Positions 37,468 to 46,739 of a stretch of DNA of 64,000 nt are shown here, piece by piece. Position numbers and translations under genes: made by a program. Origin of the DNA: Alkalimarinus alittae (GTDB lineage: Bacteria > Pseudomonadota > Gammaproteobacteria > Pseudomonadales > Oleiphilaceae); contig NZ_CP100390.1 in NCBI RefSeq assembly GCF_026016465.1, forward strand, positions 4,190,925-4,254,924, read 5' to 3'. How positions within the stretch are numbered: the first letter of the stretch is position 1; each line of letters opens with the position of its first letter. The notes under the pieces were generated by a model. The model was not told the origin of the DNA, searched no databases, and saw only the letters and a list, made by a program, of their open reading frames with translations.

Positions 37468-38232
37468 TCAGCCTACTTTAATACTAATCTTTCTTTCAAT
37501 TTGTGCTTTACAGTCGAACAGCGCGTCCACAAATCGTTGCTCCCCATCCACTCGGTGGCTGGGAACAACAACCGCAACAGCGAACTGTCCTAAGTATGTA
37601 TCAAGCCTGACTGCAAAGCCGATAATACCTTCGGCGAACTCTTCATGATCCACCGCATAACCTACTTTTGCAACGCGCTCAAGCTCAGTCAACAGCGTTG
37701 CCCGGTCTTTGCTGTTACAGGTATTGCGGGGTAGGTTATCAGGTAAGATTTGTTGTCGCTCTTCGGGTGATAAGCCCGCTAATAAGACTTTACCGGCCGC
37801 GGTTAGATGCATTGGCACTCGAATACAGCCCACCGGAAACACCACCCTTAAAGGTTGGTCAGCCACAACACGCTCAAGCACTCCCACCTGCTGATGCTCA
37901 ATATGACATAGCACCACGGATTCTTGTAGATCGTCTGACAACTGTTGTAGAAGGGGTCTGACTATATCGCTGATATCTTGTTGGCAATGTTGCACCAAAC
38001 GCGACACCGCAGGGCCGATTCGAAATCCACCCCCTGGGCCCACTGACTCGGTTAACCCCTCCATCTCTAACGCATGAACAATACGCTGAACAGTAGAGCG
38101 AGGCAGATCAATTTCTTTCGCTATTTCGGCTAAACTCTTACCTTTAGGCTGAATGGCTAAACTGCGCAATATAGACGCGGCTCTGGCAATAACCTGAATC
38201 CCACCTTGCTTATCTTGTTCTGGCTTAGCCAT
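37468..38232 (-). CDS. IclR-family regulator divergent from an RND pump
   Basis: A 254-residue regulator with an N-terminal winged helix (about 12-75, with SLAEIAKEIDLPRSTVQRIV) and a C-terminal effector-binding IclR domain (about 90-250, with LHLTAAGKVLLAGL-like PMHLTAAGKVLLAGLSPEE). It is transcribed away from the RND adaptor/pump genes 150 bp off. This is the arrangement of TtgV/TtgT-type regulators of solvent efflux pumps in Pseudomonas, so repression of the pump with release by hydrophobic effectors is the natural inference. Confidence 0.9.
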   Translation of the reverse strand: MAKPEQDKQGGIQVIARAASILRSLAIQPKGKSLAEIAKEIDLPRSTVQRIVHALEMEGLTESVGPGGGFRIGPAVSRLVQHCQQDISDIVRPLLQQLSDDLQESVVLCHIEHQQVGVLERVVADQPLRVVFPVGCIRVPMHLTAAGKVLLAGLSPEERQQILPDNLPRNTCNSKDRATLLTELERVAKVGYAVDHEEFAEGIIGFAVRLDTYLGQFAVAVVVPSHRVDGEQRFVDALFDCKAQIERKISIKVG

Positions 38233-38312
38233 ATAAAGCGTCTCTTCCCCTCAATTCTATTCAGTTTACTCAAGCAGTGACCGACACGCAAAACAGTTAC
38301 AAAAATTCTGCT

Positions 38313-38360
38313 TACAGGTAAAACGTATTTACTGTACCATAATGCAATTCACTGTATCAC
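38313..38360. promoter_or_regulatory. Candidate operator for the IclR regulator in the divergent promoter region
   Basis: TACAGGTAAA (38313-38322) and TTTACTGTA (38328-38336) form an imperfect inverted repeat. ACTGTAYCA is also repeated directly at 38331 and 38351, exactly 20 bp apart. CATAAT at 38338-38343 could be the -10 of the pump operon, so binding here would block it. The call rests on symmetry and position only. Confidence 0.5.
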
Positions 38361-38382
38361 ACTATGGTTATCAGGGGTATCT

Positions 38383-39519
38383 ATGGCAATCGCTACCAAA
38401 CAGACAAACATTATTCCCATACTTTTCACTGCCGGCTTACTCACAACGGCGGTCTTGCTTAGCGGCTGCGACTTTAATCAAGAACAGGCCAAGCAACCAC
38501 AACGCCCTGCGCCCGTTGTCGGCGTCTATACGCTAGAAGAACAACCTGTAGAGCTTAATATTACCTTACCCGGACGCACATTGGCATATCGCGTGGCAGA
38601 AGTCAGACCACAGGTAGATGGCATTTTACAACAACGTCTATTTACCGAAGGAGGCGAGGTTAAAGCAGGGCAACAACTCTACCAAATTGCATCAGCGCCT
38701 TATGAGGCGGCGTATAACCGCGCTTTAGCACAACTTAACAGCAGTAAAAATTCATATGAGCGTAATAAGCGACTTAGAAAAACTAACTCAGTCAGCCAGC
38801 AAGACTTAGATAATGCTCGCGCGAGCTATGAAATCGCTCAAGCAGAATTGACCATCACCAAAATTAACATGGATTACACCAAGGTTATCTCGCCCATTAG
38901 TGGCCGTATCAGCCGAAGCCTTATTACTGAAGGTGCCTTAGTCGGCATGGGTCAGGCACAACCATTGGCTGTGGTGCAACAAATCGACCCTATTTATGTT
39001 GATTTTACCCAGTCAGTCAGCCAGTTACTAAAAATGCAGCAACAAAAAAATATTGAAGTACCCAATGTAAGGCTCCAATTGGAGGATGGCAGCTTCTATA
39101 CCCAAACGGGCCGCCTAACCCTATCTGAGGTCAGTGTTAATCAGGGTACTGGGTCAGTAACGCTAAGGGCAGAGTTTCCTAATCCAAACTCTAAATTACT
39201 CCCGGGTATGTTTGTAAAAGCAGAACTCACCGAAGCCAAGCTAGCAGACGGTATTCTGGTGCCGCAACAAGCGGTCTTTCGTGATCATCTAGGTAACGCA
39301 CAAGTTTGGGTGATTGACGCTCAAGGTCAGGTACAACTGCGCCGTTTTGTGACACACCGAACGGTCGGCAATGCTTGGTTAGTTGAGTCTGGCTTAGTCG
39401 CCGGCGAGCAAGTGATAACCGAAGGGCTGCAAAAGGTAGCGCCAGGCGTTACTCCAACGCTACAACCTGCAGCCAACGTTGAGTTAGTAAAGAGCTTTGC
39501 TGCTGACAAGGAGGCATAA
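38383..39519 (+). CDS. RND efflux periplasmic adaptor lipoprotein
   Basis: A 378-residue membrane fusion protein of the MexA/AcrA/TtgA type. A lipoprotein signal peptide ends in LLSGCDF with Cys near residue 29. The lipoyl halves (VAEVRPQVDGILQQRLFTEG and MDYTKVISPISGRISRSLIT), an alpha-hairpin of about 60 residues and a beta-barrel/MP domain follow in the usual order. AGGGG six bases before ATG 38383 decides the start. It lies 3 bp before the pump gene; no outer-membrane channel gene follows. Confidence 0.93.
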   Translation: MAIATKQTNIIPILFTAGLLTTAVLLSGCDFNQEQAKQPQRPAPVVGVYTLEEQPVELNITLPGRTLAYRVAEVRPQVDGILQQRLFTEGGEVKAGQQLYQIASAPYEAAYNRALAQLNSSKNSYERNKRLRKTNSVSQQDLDNARASYEIAQAELTITKINMDYTKVISPISGRISRSLITEGALVGMGQAQPLAVVQQIDPIYVDFTQSVSQLLKMQQQKNIEVPNVRLQLEDGSFYTQTGRLTLSEVSVNQGTGSVTLRAEFPNPNSKLLPGMFVKAELTEAKLADGILVPQQAVFRDHLGNAQVWVIDAQGQVQLRRFVTHRTVGNAWLVESGLVAGEQVITEGLQKVAPGVTPTLQPAANVELVKSFAADKEA

Positions 39520-39522
39520 CCA

Positions 39523-42500
39523 ATGTCGAACTTCTTTATTGATCGGCCTATTTTTGCCTGGGTTTTGGCCATTCTATTAACCCTTATGGGCGTGCTATCG
39601 ATCAAAAGCTTGCCCGTTAACCAGTATCCTAACGTTGCACCTCCCGCAGTGGCTATTACACTTACTTATCCCGGCTCTGCGGCTCAAACGGTAGAAGATA
39701 CGGTTACCCAAGTTATTGAGCAGCAACTCAACGGTCTAGACGGACTGCGATATATCTCTTCGGAAAGTAATGGCGATGGCAGTATGAGTATCATTGCCAC
39801 TTTTGATCAGGGTACTAATCCAGATATTGCACAAGTACAGGTACAAAATAAACTGCAAAAAGCCATGCCTTTGTTGCCTGAAGAAGTTCAGCGACAAGGC
39901 GTGCGGGTAAACAAATACCAAAGGAACTTTATGTTGGTTTTTGCCCTCATTTCTGAAGATGGTCGGTTGGATTCTTCTGATCTCGGCGACTTTATTGTTT
40001 CAAGATTACAAGATCCCGTTTCGCGTACTTCAGGGGTGGGTGACTATCAAGTATTCGGCTCACCCTATGCGATGCGAATTTGGCTCGATCCAGACAAGCT
40101 TTATGCTTATCAACTAACCGTACAAGATGTCATGGCCGCTATTCAAGCGCAAAACGTACAAGTGTCTGCAGGCCAGTTAGGCGGTTTACCCACTCGTCCA
40201 GGTGTGCAGCTTTCTGCCGCAGTAATGGGCAAAGTACGCATGAAAAGTGCCGATGAGTTTGCCGAAATTCTATTAAAGGTTAATGCCGACGGCTCACAAG
40301 TTCGCTTATCACAAGTCGCTGAAATTGGACTTGGTAGTGAAAACTACTCAATCGCTGCTAACTATAATGGTATGGCCGCCTCTGGCATGGCGTTACGCTT
40401 AGCAACAGGCGCAAACTTACTCGATACAGTGGCAGCGGTTAAAGCGACCTTGGCCGAGCAGGAAGCGTTTTTACCCCAAGGCGTGAAAATTGTTTACCCT
40501 TTCGACACCTCACCGGTCGTTGAAGCCTCAATTCAGTCCGTACTGATGACGCTGTTTGAAGCCGTGGTACTGGTGTTTTTAGTGATGTTCCTGTTTTTAC
40601 AAAACTTGCGCGCAACCATTATTCCTACTCTCGCAGTGCCAGTGGTACTACTAGGAACAATGTCAGTGCTATATATGTTTGGCTTTACCATTAACGTAAT
40701 GACCATGTTTGCAATGGTACTCGCCATCGGCCTATTGGTTGATGACGCTATTGTTGTGGTAGAAAACGTTGAACGAATAATGACAGACGAAGGCTTATCT
40801 GCGAGAGACGCTACCATCAAGTCGATGGGGCAAATTCAAGGTGCCTTAGTCGGGATCGGCCTGGTGATTTCAGCGGTCTTTATGCCGATGATCTTTTTCG
40901 GTGGCTCGACAGGTGTTATCTATCAACAGTTTGCGGTCACCATCATCACTGCAATGACCTTCTCAGTACTCGTTGCCCTTATTTTCACTCCGGCACTATG
41001 TGCCACCATATTAAAATCCAATGGTCACAGTGGCCCAACCACCACAGGGTTCTTTGGTTGGTTTAACCGATTGTTTGATCGCACGGCCGATCGTTACAAG
41101 CGAGGTGTCGGTTATATGGTGCTGCACAAAGGCCGTTTTCTACTCGTTTATTTACTGATTGTGGCAGGGGTTGTTGGACTATTCCGCGTATTACCAACTG
41201 CCTTTTTACCCAATGAAGATCAGGGTGTAATGATCGTCATGGCACAACTGCCATCAAACTCATCAGCTGAACATACCGAAGAAGTACTCAGTGAAATTCA
41301 ACAGTACTTTATGGAGCACGAGCAAGATACCGTTAAGGGCGTGATGGCCGTACGAGGGTTTAACTTTGCTGGTCGAGGCCAAAACTCTGGCATTTTATTT
41401 GTTATCTTAAACCCTTTTGCAGACCGAGAAAGCGTCGCTAAGAGTGTCTTTGCATTGGCAGGTCGCACAGGTGCTCGGGTTTCGCAAATCAAAGATGCCA
41501 TTGCCTTTCCGATAGTGCCTCCAGCCATTCTAGAGCTAGGCAACGCGACCGGGTTTGATTTTTATCTTAAAGATAATGCTGGAGCAGGGCACCAGAACCT
41601 GATGCAAGCATTAGGTCAGATGCTAGCCAAGGCCAATCAACACCCAGGTTTGATGATGGTGAGACATAATGGTTTACCCGATGAGCCGCAATATCAATTA
41701 TTGATTGATGATGAAAAAGCCCGCGTATTACAAGTCTCGTTACAAGAAGTCAATCAGACCTTGTCCGCCGCTTGGGGTTCTACCTATGTAAATGATTTTA
41801 TCGATAAAGGACGAGTGAAAAAAGTCTTTGTACAAGGTCATATGGACGCCCGTATCGGGCCAGAAGATTTTGATAAGTGGTCAGTTAGAAACGCAGAAGG
41901 CCAAATGGTGCCATTCTCAGCTTTCTCTAGCGGTGAATGGCGTTACGGTTCCTCTCGCTTACAGCGTTATGAAGGCGTACCTGCAGTACAAATTCAAGGC
42001 GCGCCTAGCCCAGGTACGAGTACTGGCGAAGCGATGCAAATATTAACTGAGCTGGCAAAAGACCTGCCTCACGGCATCACTCTAGAATTTACAGGGTTGT
42101 CCTTTGAAGAACGGGCTGCAGGCTCACAAACCATGATGCTATATGCGTTAGCCATCATCGTTGTATTTCTATGCCTAGCGGCGCTTTATGAGAGTTGGAC
42201 AGTGCCATTCTCAGTAATCTTAGTCATCCCCATTGGGGTGTTAGGTGCACTGACTGCCACCTTGCTACGAGACTTGAACAATGATGTCTTTTTCCAAGTA
42301 GGACTGTTAACCACTATGGGGTTAGCGGCCAAAAACGCCATCCTAATCGTGGAGTTTGCAAAAGATCTTTATGATAAGCAAGATCGAACACTGTTAGAGG
42401 CGGTTACAGAAGCCGCTAGACTGCGTATTCGACCTATTATCATGACTTCGCTGGCGTTTATATGTGGTGTTATACCGCTGGCCATTGCAACAGGTGCAAG

Positions 42501-42645
42501 TAGCGGCAGCCAACATGCCATTGGTACCGGTGTAGTGGGCGGAACCCTTGCAGCTACGTTCTTGGCTGTATTCTTTGTACCGTTATTTTTTGCAGTGATT
42601 AGCGGAGTCTTTAGCAAGAAAAAGAACTCCACGCCTGCTGAGTAA
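39523..42645 (+). CDS. RND multidrug efflux permease, AcrB/MexB-type
   Basis: A 1040-residue HAE1-family pump. [20 protein letters not shown] opens the protein; the proton-relay Asp407-Asp408 pair sits in [16 protein letters not shown] at the same residue numbers as in AcrB, and a partner Lys lies in [19 protein letters not shown]. Two large periplasmic loops and twelve helices are present. With the adaptor it would export hydrophobic drugs or solvents through a TolC/OprM-like channel encoded elsewhere. A REP-like hairpin follows. Confidence 0.95.
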   Translation: MSNFFIDRPIFAWVLAILLTLMGVLSIKSLPVNQYPNVAPPAVAITLTYPGSAAQTVEDTVTQVIEQQLNGLDGLRYISSESNGDGSMSIIATFDQGTNPDIAQVQVQNKLQKAMPLLPEEVQRQGVRVNKYQRNFMLVFALISEDGRLDSSDLGDFIVSRLQDPVSRTSGVGDYQVFGSPYAMRIWLDPDKLYAYQLTVQDVMAAIQAQNVQVSAGQLGGLPTRPGVQLSAAVMGKVRMKSADEFAEILLKVNADGSQVRLSQVAEIGLGSENYSIAANYNGMAASGMALRLATGANLLDTVAAVKATLAEQEAFLPQGVKIVYPFDTSPVVEASIQSVLMTLFEAVVLVFLVMFLFLQNLRATIIPTLAVPVVLLGTMSVLYMFGFTINVMTMFAMVLAIGLLVDDAIVVVENVERIMTDEGLSARDATIKSMGQIQGALVGIGLVISAVFMPMIFFGGSTGVIYQQFAVTIITAMTFSVLVALIFTPALCATILKSNGHSGPTTTGFFGWFNRLFDRTADRYKRGVGYMVLHKGRFLLVYLLIVAGVVGLFRVLPTAFLPNEDQGVMIVMAQLPSNSSAEHTEEVLSEIQQYFMEHEQDTVKGVMAVRGFNFAGRGQNSGILFVILNPFADRESVAKSVFALAGRTGARVSQIKDAIAFPIVPPAILELGNATGFDFYLKDNAGAGHQNLMQALGQMLAKANQHPGLMMVRHNGLPDEPQYQLLIDDEKARVLQVSLQEVNQTLSAAWGSTYVNDFIDKGRVKKVFVQGHMDARIGPEDFDKWSVRNAEGQMVPFSAFSSGEWRYGSSRLQRYEGVPAVQIQGAPSPGTSTGEAMQILTELAKDLPHGITLEFTGLSFEERAAGSQTMMLYALAIIVVFLCLAALYESWTVPFSVILVIPIGVLGALTATLLRDLNNDVFFQVGLLTTMGLAAKNAILIVEFAKDLYDKQDRTLLEAVTEAARLRIRPIIMTSLAFICGVIPLAIATGASSGSQHAIGTGVVGGTLAATFLAVFFVPLFFAVISGVFSKKKNSTPAE

Positions 42646-42665
42646 TCATTAATAAAGATAAAATC

Positions 42666-42680
42666 GCGCCAAAGTGGCGC
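42666..42680. repeat. REP-like hairpin between convergent pump and rnr genes
   Basis: GCGCCA and TGGCGC form a perfect 6-bp stem with a 3-base loop. Read on the minus strand it is GGAGCGCCACTTTGGCGCGA followed by TTTTATC, similar in shape to the GGAGCGGG...CCCGCGA REP of pseudomonads. It may double as the rnr terminator. Confidence 0.55.
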
Positions 42681-42746
42681 TCCTATAAAATAGATACACT
42701 TAGGGGCGTCACATTTATAGAGCTTTAAGGAAACAATATCCTTAGA

Positions 42747-44945
42747 TTATGCCACTTCAGTGTTCACTGAAGCCAATACCGTAAAATCCATTTTTTGCTG
42801 TTTCATATCGACCTTGTTTAACACAACCTCAATATTATCACCCAGTACATAACACACTTTGCCATTGCTTAATTGCTGTTTGCCTGCATCAAACGTTAAC
42901 CCTTCACTGGCTAAGCTAGAGATATGGACTAAGCCTTCTGCGATACCTTGATCCAATTCAACGAAAAAGCCGAAGCTGGTAACGCCAGAAATAGTCCCTA
43001 CAAAGCTTTCGCCCTTGAACTGTTCCATATATTGGCATTTTAGACCGTTTTCAACTTCGCGACTGACGTCATTAGCTTGGCGTGATTGCTCCGAACAATG
43101 CAAAGCTAGGGCAGCTATTGCCGCTTTGTCATAAGGGTAGCTTTTTGTTGATAACGACTTACCCGACCGCTTACTCAATCCAAACCAACTCAGTGCTCGC
43201 TGCATGCCACTTTGAGGCGTACCTTTTTGGGACCCCGCACTGCGGATTTTAGCCCGAATAGCACGATGAGTTAACAAGTCGGGGTAACGTCTAATTGGTG
43301 AGGTAAAGTGCGCATAAGCATCGTACGCTAAACCAAAATGCCCTTGATTATCAGCGGTATACTCAGCTTGACTTTGTGAACGCAATAATTGGGTACGAAT
43401 CACGCTCGCATCACTTCGGTGACCAATGCTATTTAAAAGCTGATGGTAGTCGCTCTGTGTTGGTTTTTCAGCACCTCCCAAACTTAACCCTCTTTCCAAT
43501 AAAAATGCGCGTAAAAGTGTTAGTTTTTTCGCTTGAGGACCACCATGCACACGAAACAAACTGGGTATTTTATGATGATCCAAAAACTTAGCCGTTGAGA
43601 CATTTGCGCACAGCATAAACTCCTCAATCATCCTGTGTGCATCATTTCGATTAACAGGAGAGATACTGGCAATTTTACGCTTTTTAGTAAGGTTGAATTT
43701 GAATTCTTGTGTTTCAAAATCAATCGCCCCTCGCTGCTTACGGGCTGCAATCAACACGCCAAACAGTGAGTGTAAATTTTCAATGTGTGGCACAACGTCT
43801 GGCGTTGTCTCGTTAACTTTTCGGGCGAGTCTAGAGCCTTGCTTAGCTATCACGGCATAAGCCTGATCATAAGTCAGTCTGGCATGCGAATGGATCAAAC
43901 CTTCTGTAAACGTAGACTGGGTCATAACACCCTGAGGGTTGATGGTCATATCGCACACCATCACCAAACGATCCACATTCGGATTTAACGAGCAAAGCCC
44001 GTTCGACAACGCTTCTGGCAACATCGGCACAACATGGCCTGGGAAGTATATCGACGTTGCGCGTTGTTGTGCTTCAACATCTAGCGCGTCGTCAGGCTGA
44101 ACGTAATGCGATACGTCAGCAATAGCCACCATTAAACGCCAGTCGCCTGATACGGTTTTTTCACAATACACCGCATCATCGAAATCTTTAGCATCGGAGC
44201 CATCAATAGTCACAAACGGTAAGTGTCGGTAATCAACCCGCGATGCTTTATCGTTATCAGACACATCAATGCCCAGCGTGTCAGCATGGTCAAGCAATGC
44301 TTCATTCCACTCCCCTGATATACCGTGACGACAGAGGGCTAACTTAATATCCATATCGGCATCTTGAGCGTTGCCAAGCACTTCAGTGATTTTAACTAAG
44401 GTATTGTTACGATAGTTAGGGTAGTCAACAATTTCAGTGTTCACGTACTGACCGGTTTCTGCATTCAACAAAGAATGGCCGTCTACATCGATTTTATGAG
44501 AGATCTTACGGTTGTCAGGTATCAAATAGAATTGCTTACCATTGCGCTTAAGCTGGCCGACAATTTGAGTGGTTTTACGCTCAACAACTCGGATTAACTT
44601 ATTATAACTGTTATGCCTATCTGACCTTGCATCGACCAATACTTCAACGATATCACCGTCAAAAACAGCGTTCAGCTGATTTTTATGAACGAAAAGGTCT
44701 TTTTCGAGATCAGGATTAGAGACAAAGCCAAACCCATCAGAGTGAATGCTCACAGCGCCCGTGACCAATGAACGTGGGTCAATTAACTGATAACCTTTGC
44801 GCTGATCAAACATCAGCTGGCCGTCGCGCTCCATAGCACGTAACCGTCTTCTTAAGGCTTCTTTTTGGTCGGCGTTATTAAGGCTTAACTTGTGGGCTAT
44901 CTGATCACGGTTTAACTGTTTTTTAACCTGATCAAAGAGGCTCAT
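42747..44945 (-). CDS. rnr: Ribonuclease R
   Basis: A 732-residue RNase II-superfamily 3'-5' exoribonuclease that degrades structured RNA. An N-terminal winged helix (about 15-55, LRRRLRAMERDGQLMFDQRK), two cold-shock domains, the catalytic RNB domain with GSDAKDFDDAVYCEK and a C-terminal S1 domain (about 650-725) are in order. Unlike E. coli RNase R (813 residues), it lacks the long Lys-rich tail and has a short insert near residue 595. RNase R rather than RNase II is supported by the winged helix. Confidence 0.92.
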   Translation of the reverse strand: MSLFDQVKKQLNRDQIAHKLSLNNADQKEALRRRLRAMERDGQLMFDQRKGYQLIDPRSLVTGAVSIHSDGFGFVSNPDLEKDLFVHKNQLNAVFDGDIVEVLVDARSDRHNSYNKLIRVVERKTTQIVGQLKRNGKQFYLIPDNRKISHKIDVDGHSLLNAETGQYVNTEIVDYPNYRNNTLVKITEVLGNAQDADMDIKLALCRHGISGEWNEALLDHADTLGIDVSDNDKASRVDYRHLPFVTIDGSDAKDFDDAVYCEKTVSGDWRLMVAIADVSHYVQPDDALDVEAQQRATSIYFPGHVVPMLPEALSNGLCSLNPNVDRLVMVCDMTINPQGVMTQSTFTEGLIHSHARLTYDQAYAVIAKQGSRLARKVNETTPDVVPHIENLHSLFGVLIAARKQRGAIDFETQEFKFNLTKKRKIASISPVNRNDAHRMIEEFMLCANVSTAKFLDHHKIPSLFRVHGGPQAKKLTLLRAFLLERGLSLGGAEKPTQSDYHQLLNSIGHRSDASVIRTQLLRSQSQAEYTADNQGHFGLAYDAYAHFTSPIRRYPDLLTHRAIRAKIRSAGSQKGTPQSGMQRALSWFGLSKRSGKSLSTKSYPYDKAAIAALALHCSEQSRQANDVSREVENGLKCQYMEQFKGESFVGTISGVTSFGFFVELDQGIAEGLVHISSLASEGLTFDAGKQQLSNGKVCYVLGDNIEVVLNKVDMKQQKMDFTVLASVNTEVA

Positions 44946-45182
44946 GATGAACTCACGATTAGGAATAGGGTTTGCGTAGGTCTTATTATTAGATTGTTCG
45001 ATATATGTATTTAAAATAATTTAATTCTCTTAAAACCGCCAATGGCTTTGAGCTATGTATCTTCGAACTAGAGGGTATAAATGACCGCTATGTAGGCAGA
45101 TTGGGCTGATTAAAGCTAAGGCAGGTATGACTCAGAGTTTCTGAATCTTATATTGAAGGGTTTGCGGTGTTACAAACCAGAT

Positions 45183-45219
45183 ATTAAGTGAGAAGCTCTT
45201 ATAGAGCTCGTCACTTAAT
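45183..45219. terminator. Hairpin in the 334-bp gap between rnr and the cold-shock gene
   Basis: ATTAAGTGA (45183-45191) pairs with TCACTTAAT (45211-45219), with inner AGCTCT/AGAGCT pairs, giving a near-perfect stem. It lies 61 bp past the cold-shock gene stop. No clear T-run follows, so it may be a 3'-end stabiliser. The rest of 44946-45279 is AT-rich and shows no gene. Confidence 0.55.
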
Positions 45220-45279
45220 TTGCTCAAGTGAGCTAGGGCAAAAGTAGGTGATTAATCGACCTCAGTTGCCTTTAATTTT

Positions 45280-45489
45280 TTATACGCAGAGAATGTTTTC
45301 TGCTTGTGGGCCTTTTTGGCCTTGTGTGACGTTAAACTCTACACGTTGGCCTTCTGCCAATGTTTTAAAGCCGTCACCAACAATTGCACTGAAGTGTGCA
45401 AATACATCTGGGCCTGATTCTTGTTCGATAAAACCAAAACCTTTAGACTCATTGAACCATTTAACTGTGCCAGTCGTTGCATTAGACAT
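45280..45489 (-). CDS. CspA-family cold-shock protein
   Basis: A 69-residue single cold-shock domain with RNP1 KGFGFIEQ and RNP2 VFAHFSAI, starting [20 protein letters not shown]. Such proteins bind single-stranded RNA and DNA and act as RNA chaperones, in some cases at low temperature. AGGATAT precedes the ATG. A spacer of 266 bp, long enough for a structured 5' leader, separates it from the divergent stress-protein gene. Confidence 0.95.
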   Translation of the reverse strand: MSNATTGTVKWFNESKGFGFIEQESGPDVFAHFSAIVGDGFKTLAEGQRVEFNVTQGQKGPQAENILCV

Positions 45490-45755
45490 AATAGATATCC
45501 TAGAAATAAAAAAGTGCGCCTTAAAATAGGCTGTAAAGCGGGAAGAAAACGTAAAATTTACTGAGAATATCGCGAGGAGTTATTGCTAAAAACTACGAGG
45601 GCATACAAACATAAAATTTGGCTTTCTCTCAAGCCGGACTACACAGTAACACCAAATCAATGAAAGATACAAGACTTTTAAATGACTAGATTCTCTTTAC
45701 GCTCTATTTGAGCCTATAATGAGAAATATTTGAACGGCTGCCAAGGATGTTTGTC

Positions 45756-46427
45756 ATGAATCTTTTCAGAAATATTGTTTATGTGCTTAGTGATCAAACC
45801 AACGCGTCTTCACCCTCGCTCATTCGAGCCATTGCACTCGCAAAATCTAATCAGGCGGACTTAACCTTATTAAGAGTACTTCCAGATGTGTCGCCGTTTT
45901 TTAAGTCCAATAAAGTCAGCATTAGTGAACAAGACCTGCGCAATAAGGTACTAGAAAAAGAAAGCCTTAACCTTCAACGTATTACGTCCACTTTAAAGGT
46001 TGAATTCAATGTAATGACAGAGCAGGTTACAGGCAAACGCTACATTGAGATTATCCGCCTGGTTCAATCAAAAGGCTACGACTTAGTTATTAAAGAAGCT
46101 GATGATATCGATTGGCTTGATCACTTACTGGGTCGCGATGACATGCACTTACTGCGAAAATGCCCTTGCCCTATCTGGCTCATGAAACAAGACGAAAAAC
46201 TGGAATACAAGCAAATTATCGCAGCCGTTGACTTAGAAGACAGCATTGAGAACTTTAATAAAGAATTAAACTTTACGATACTTAAGTGTGCAAGCTCACT
46301 GTCATTGTCAGAATTCACAGCGCTTCGTGTTGTAAATATCTATGATGTCCCTCTGGCTGGATTTATCAGCCAATGGGTAGATCAACCAGAACAAACAAAA
46401 AAGAACTATATGACGCAGAGTATATAA
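45756..46427 (+). CDS. UspE-like universal stress protein, N-terminal part (stops after frameshift site)
   Basis: The first Usp domain (about residues 1-145) and the start of a second are encoded here, with RNIVYVLSDQTN and CPCPIWLMKQDEKLEYKQII as in UspE. In the zero frame translation ends after 223 residues, seven codons past an A AAA AAG heptamer, cutting the second domain. The continuation is in the -1 frame (46403-46714); joined, the protein would be 319 residues, the usual UspE length. CAAGG nine bases before ATG 45756 decides the start. The break may be a real indel, programmed frameshifting or a base-calling error. Confidence 0.8.
   Translation: MNLFRNIVYVLSDQTNASSPSLIRAIALAKSNQADLTLLRVLPDVSPFFKSNKVSISEQDLRNKVLEKESLNLQRITSTLKVEFNVMTEQVTGKRYIEIIRLVQSKGYDLVIKEADDIDWLDHLLGRDDMHLLRKCPCPIWLMKQDEKLEYKQIIAAVDLEDSIENFNKELNFTILKCASSLSLSEFTALRVVNIYDVPLAGFISQWVDQPEQTKKNYMTQSI
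46397..46403 (+). other. Slippery heptamer A AAA AAG at the Usp frame break
   Basis: Zero-frame codons ACA AAA AAG place the heptamer in the X XXY YYZ phase required for -1 slippage, as in E. coli dnaX. A shift here enters exactly the frame that encodes the rest of the protein. I see no Shine-Dalgarno 10-14 bases upstream and only a weak AU hairpin downstream, so programmed shifting is unproven. Confidence 0.6.
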
Positions 46428-46714
46428 AACGACAGTATAAAATGAACACTCTTATGGGTGACTTAAAACTAAAAATAGGCGCTGAGTCTTTCAACTATGT
46501 CGCACCACGCACCCACCTTATCCAGGGAACGCCCGATCGTGAACTCCCAAAATTGGCAGATAGCCTCGAAGCAGATTTGGTCGTGATGGGCACTGTCGCT
46601 CGCACAGGCGTTGCAGGTCTTCTTATTGGTAACACTGCTGAAGCGGTTCTCCCTCAACTTCGGTGCTCGGTACTGGCCATCAAGCCCAATGGGTTTGTTT
46701 CCCCAGTGAAATAG
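46403..46714 (+). CDS. UspE-like universal stress protein, C-terminal part (-1 frame)
   Basis: These 103 codons continue the UspE-like protein after a -1 shift, beginning ELYDAEYIKRQYKMNTL. They hold the ATP-binding loop of the second Usp domain, VVMGTVARTGVAGLLIGNTAEAVL in two overlapping parts: MGTVARTG and GNTAEAVLPQ. The sequence stays well conserved, so it has not decayed. Independent translation from ATG 46373 or 46442 is possible but neither has a clear ribosome-binding site. It ends 25 bp before the convergent kinase gene. Confidence 0.7.
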   Translation, partial: ELYDAEYIKRQYKMNTLMGDLKLKIGAESFNYVAPRTHLIQGTPDRELPKLADSLEADLVVMGTVARTGVAGLLIGNTAEAVLPQLRCSVLAIKPNGFVSPVK

Positions 46715-46739
46715 CGGGGTCACGCAGTGCATATAGTAC

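Noticed and set aside
45490..45755. Possible structured cold-shock leader or small RNA
   Set aside because: The gap is long enough, but I could not find a conserved cold box or a convincing stem, so it is not listed as a feature.
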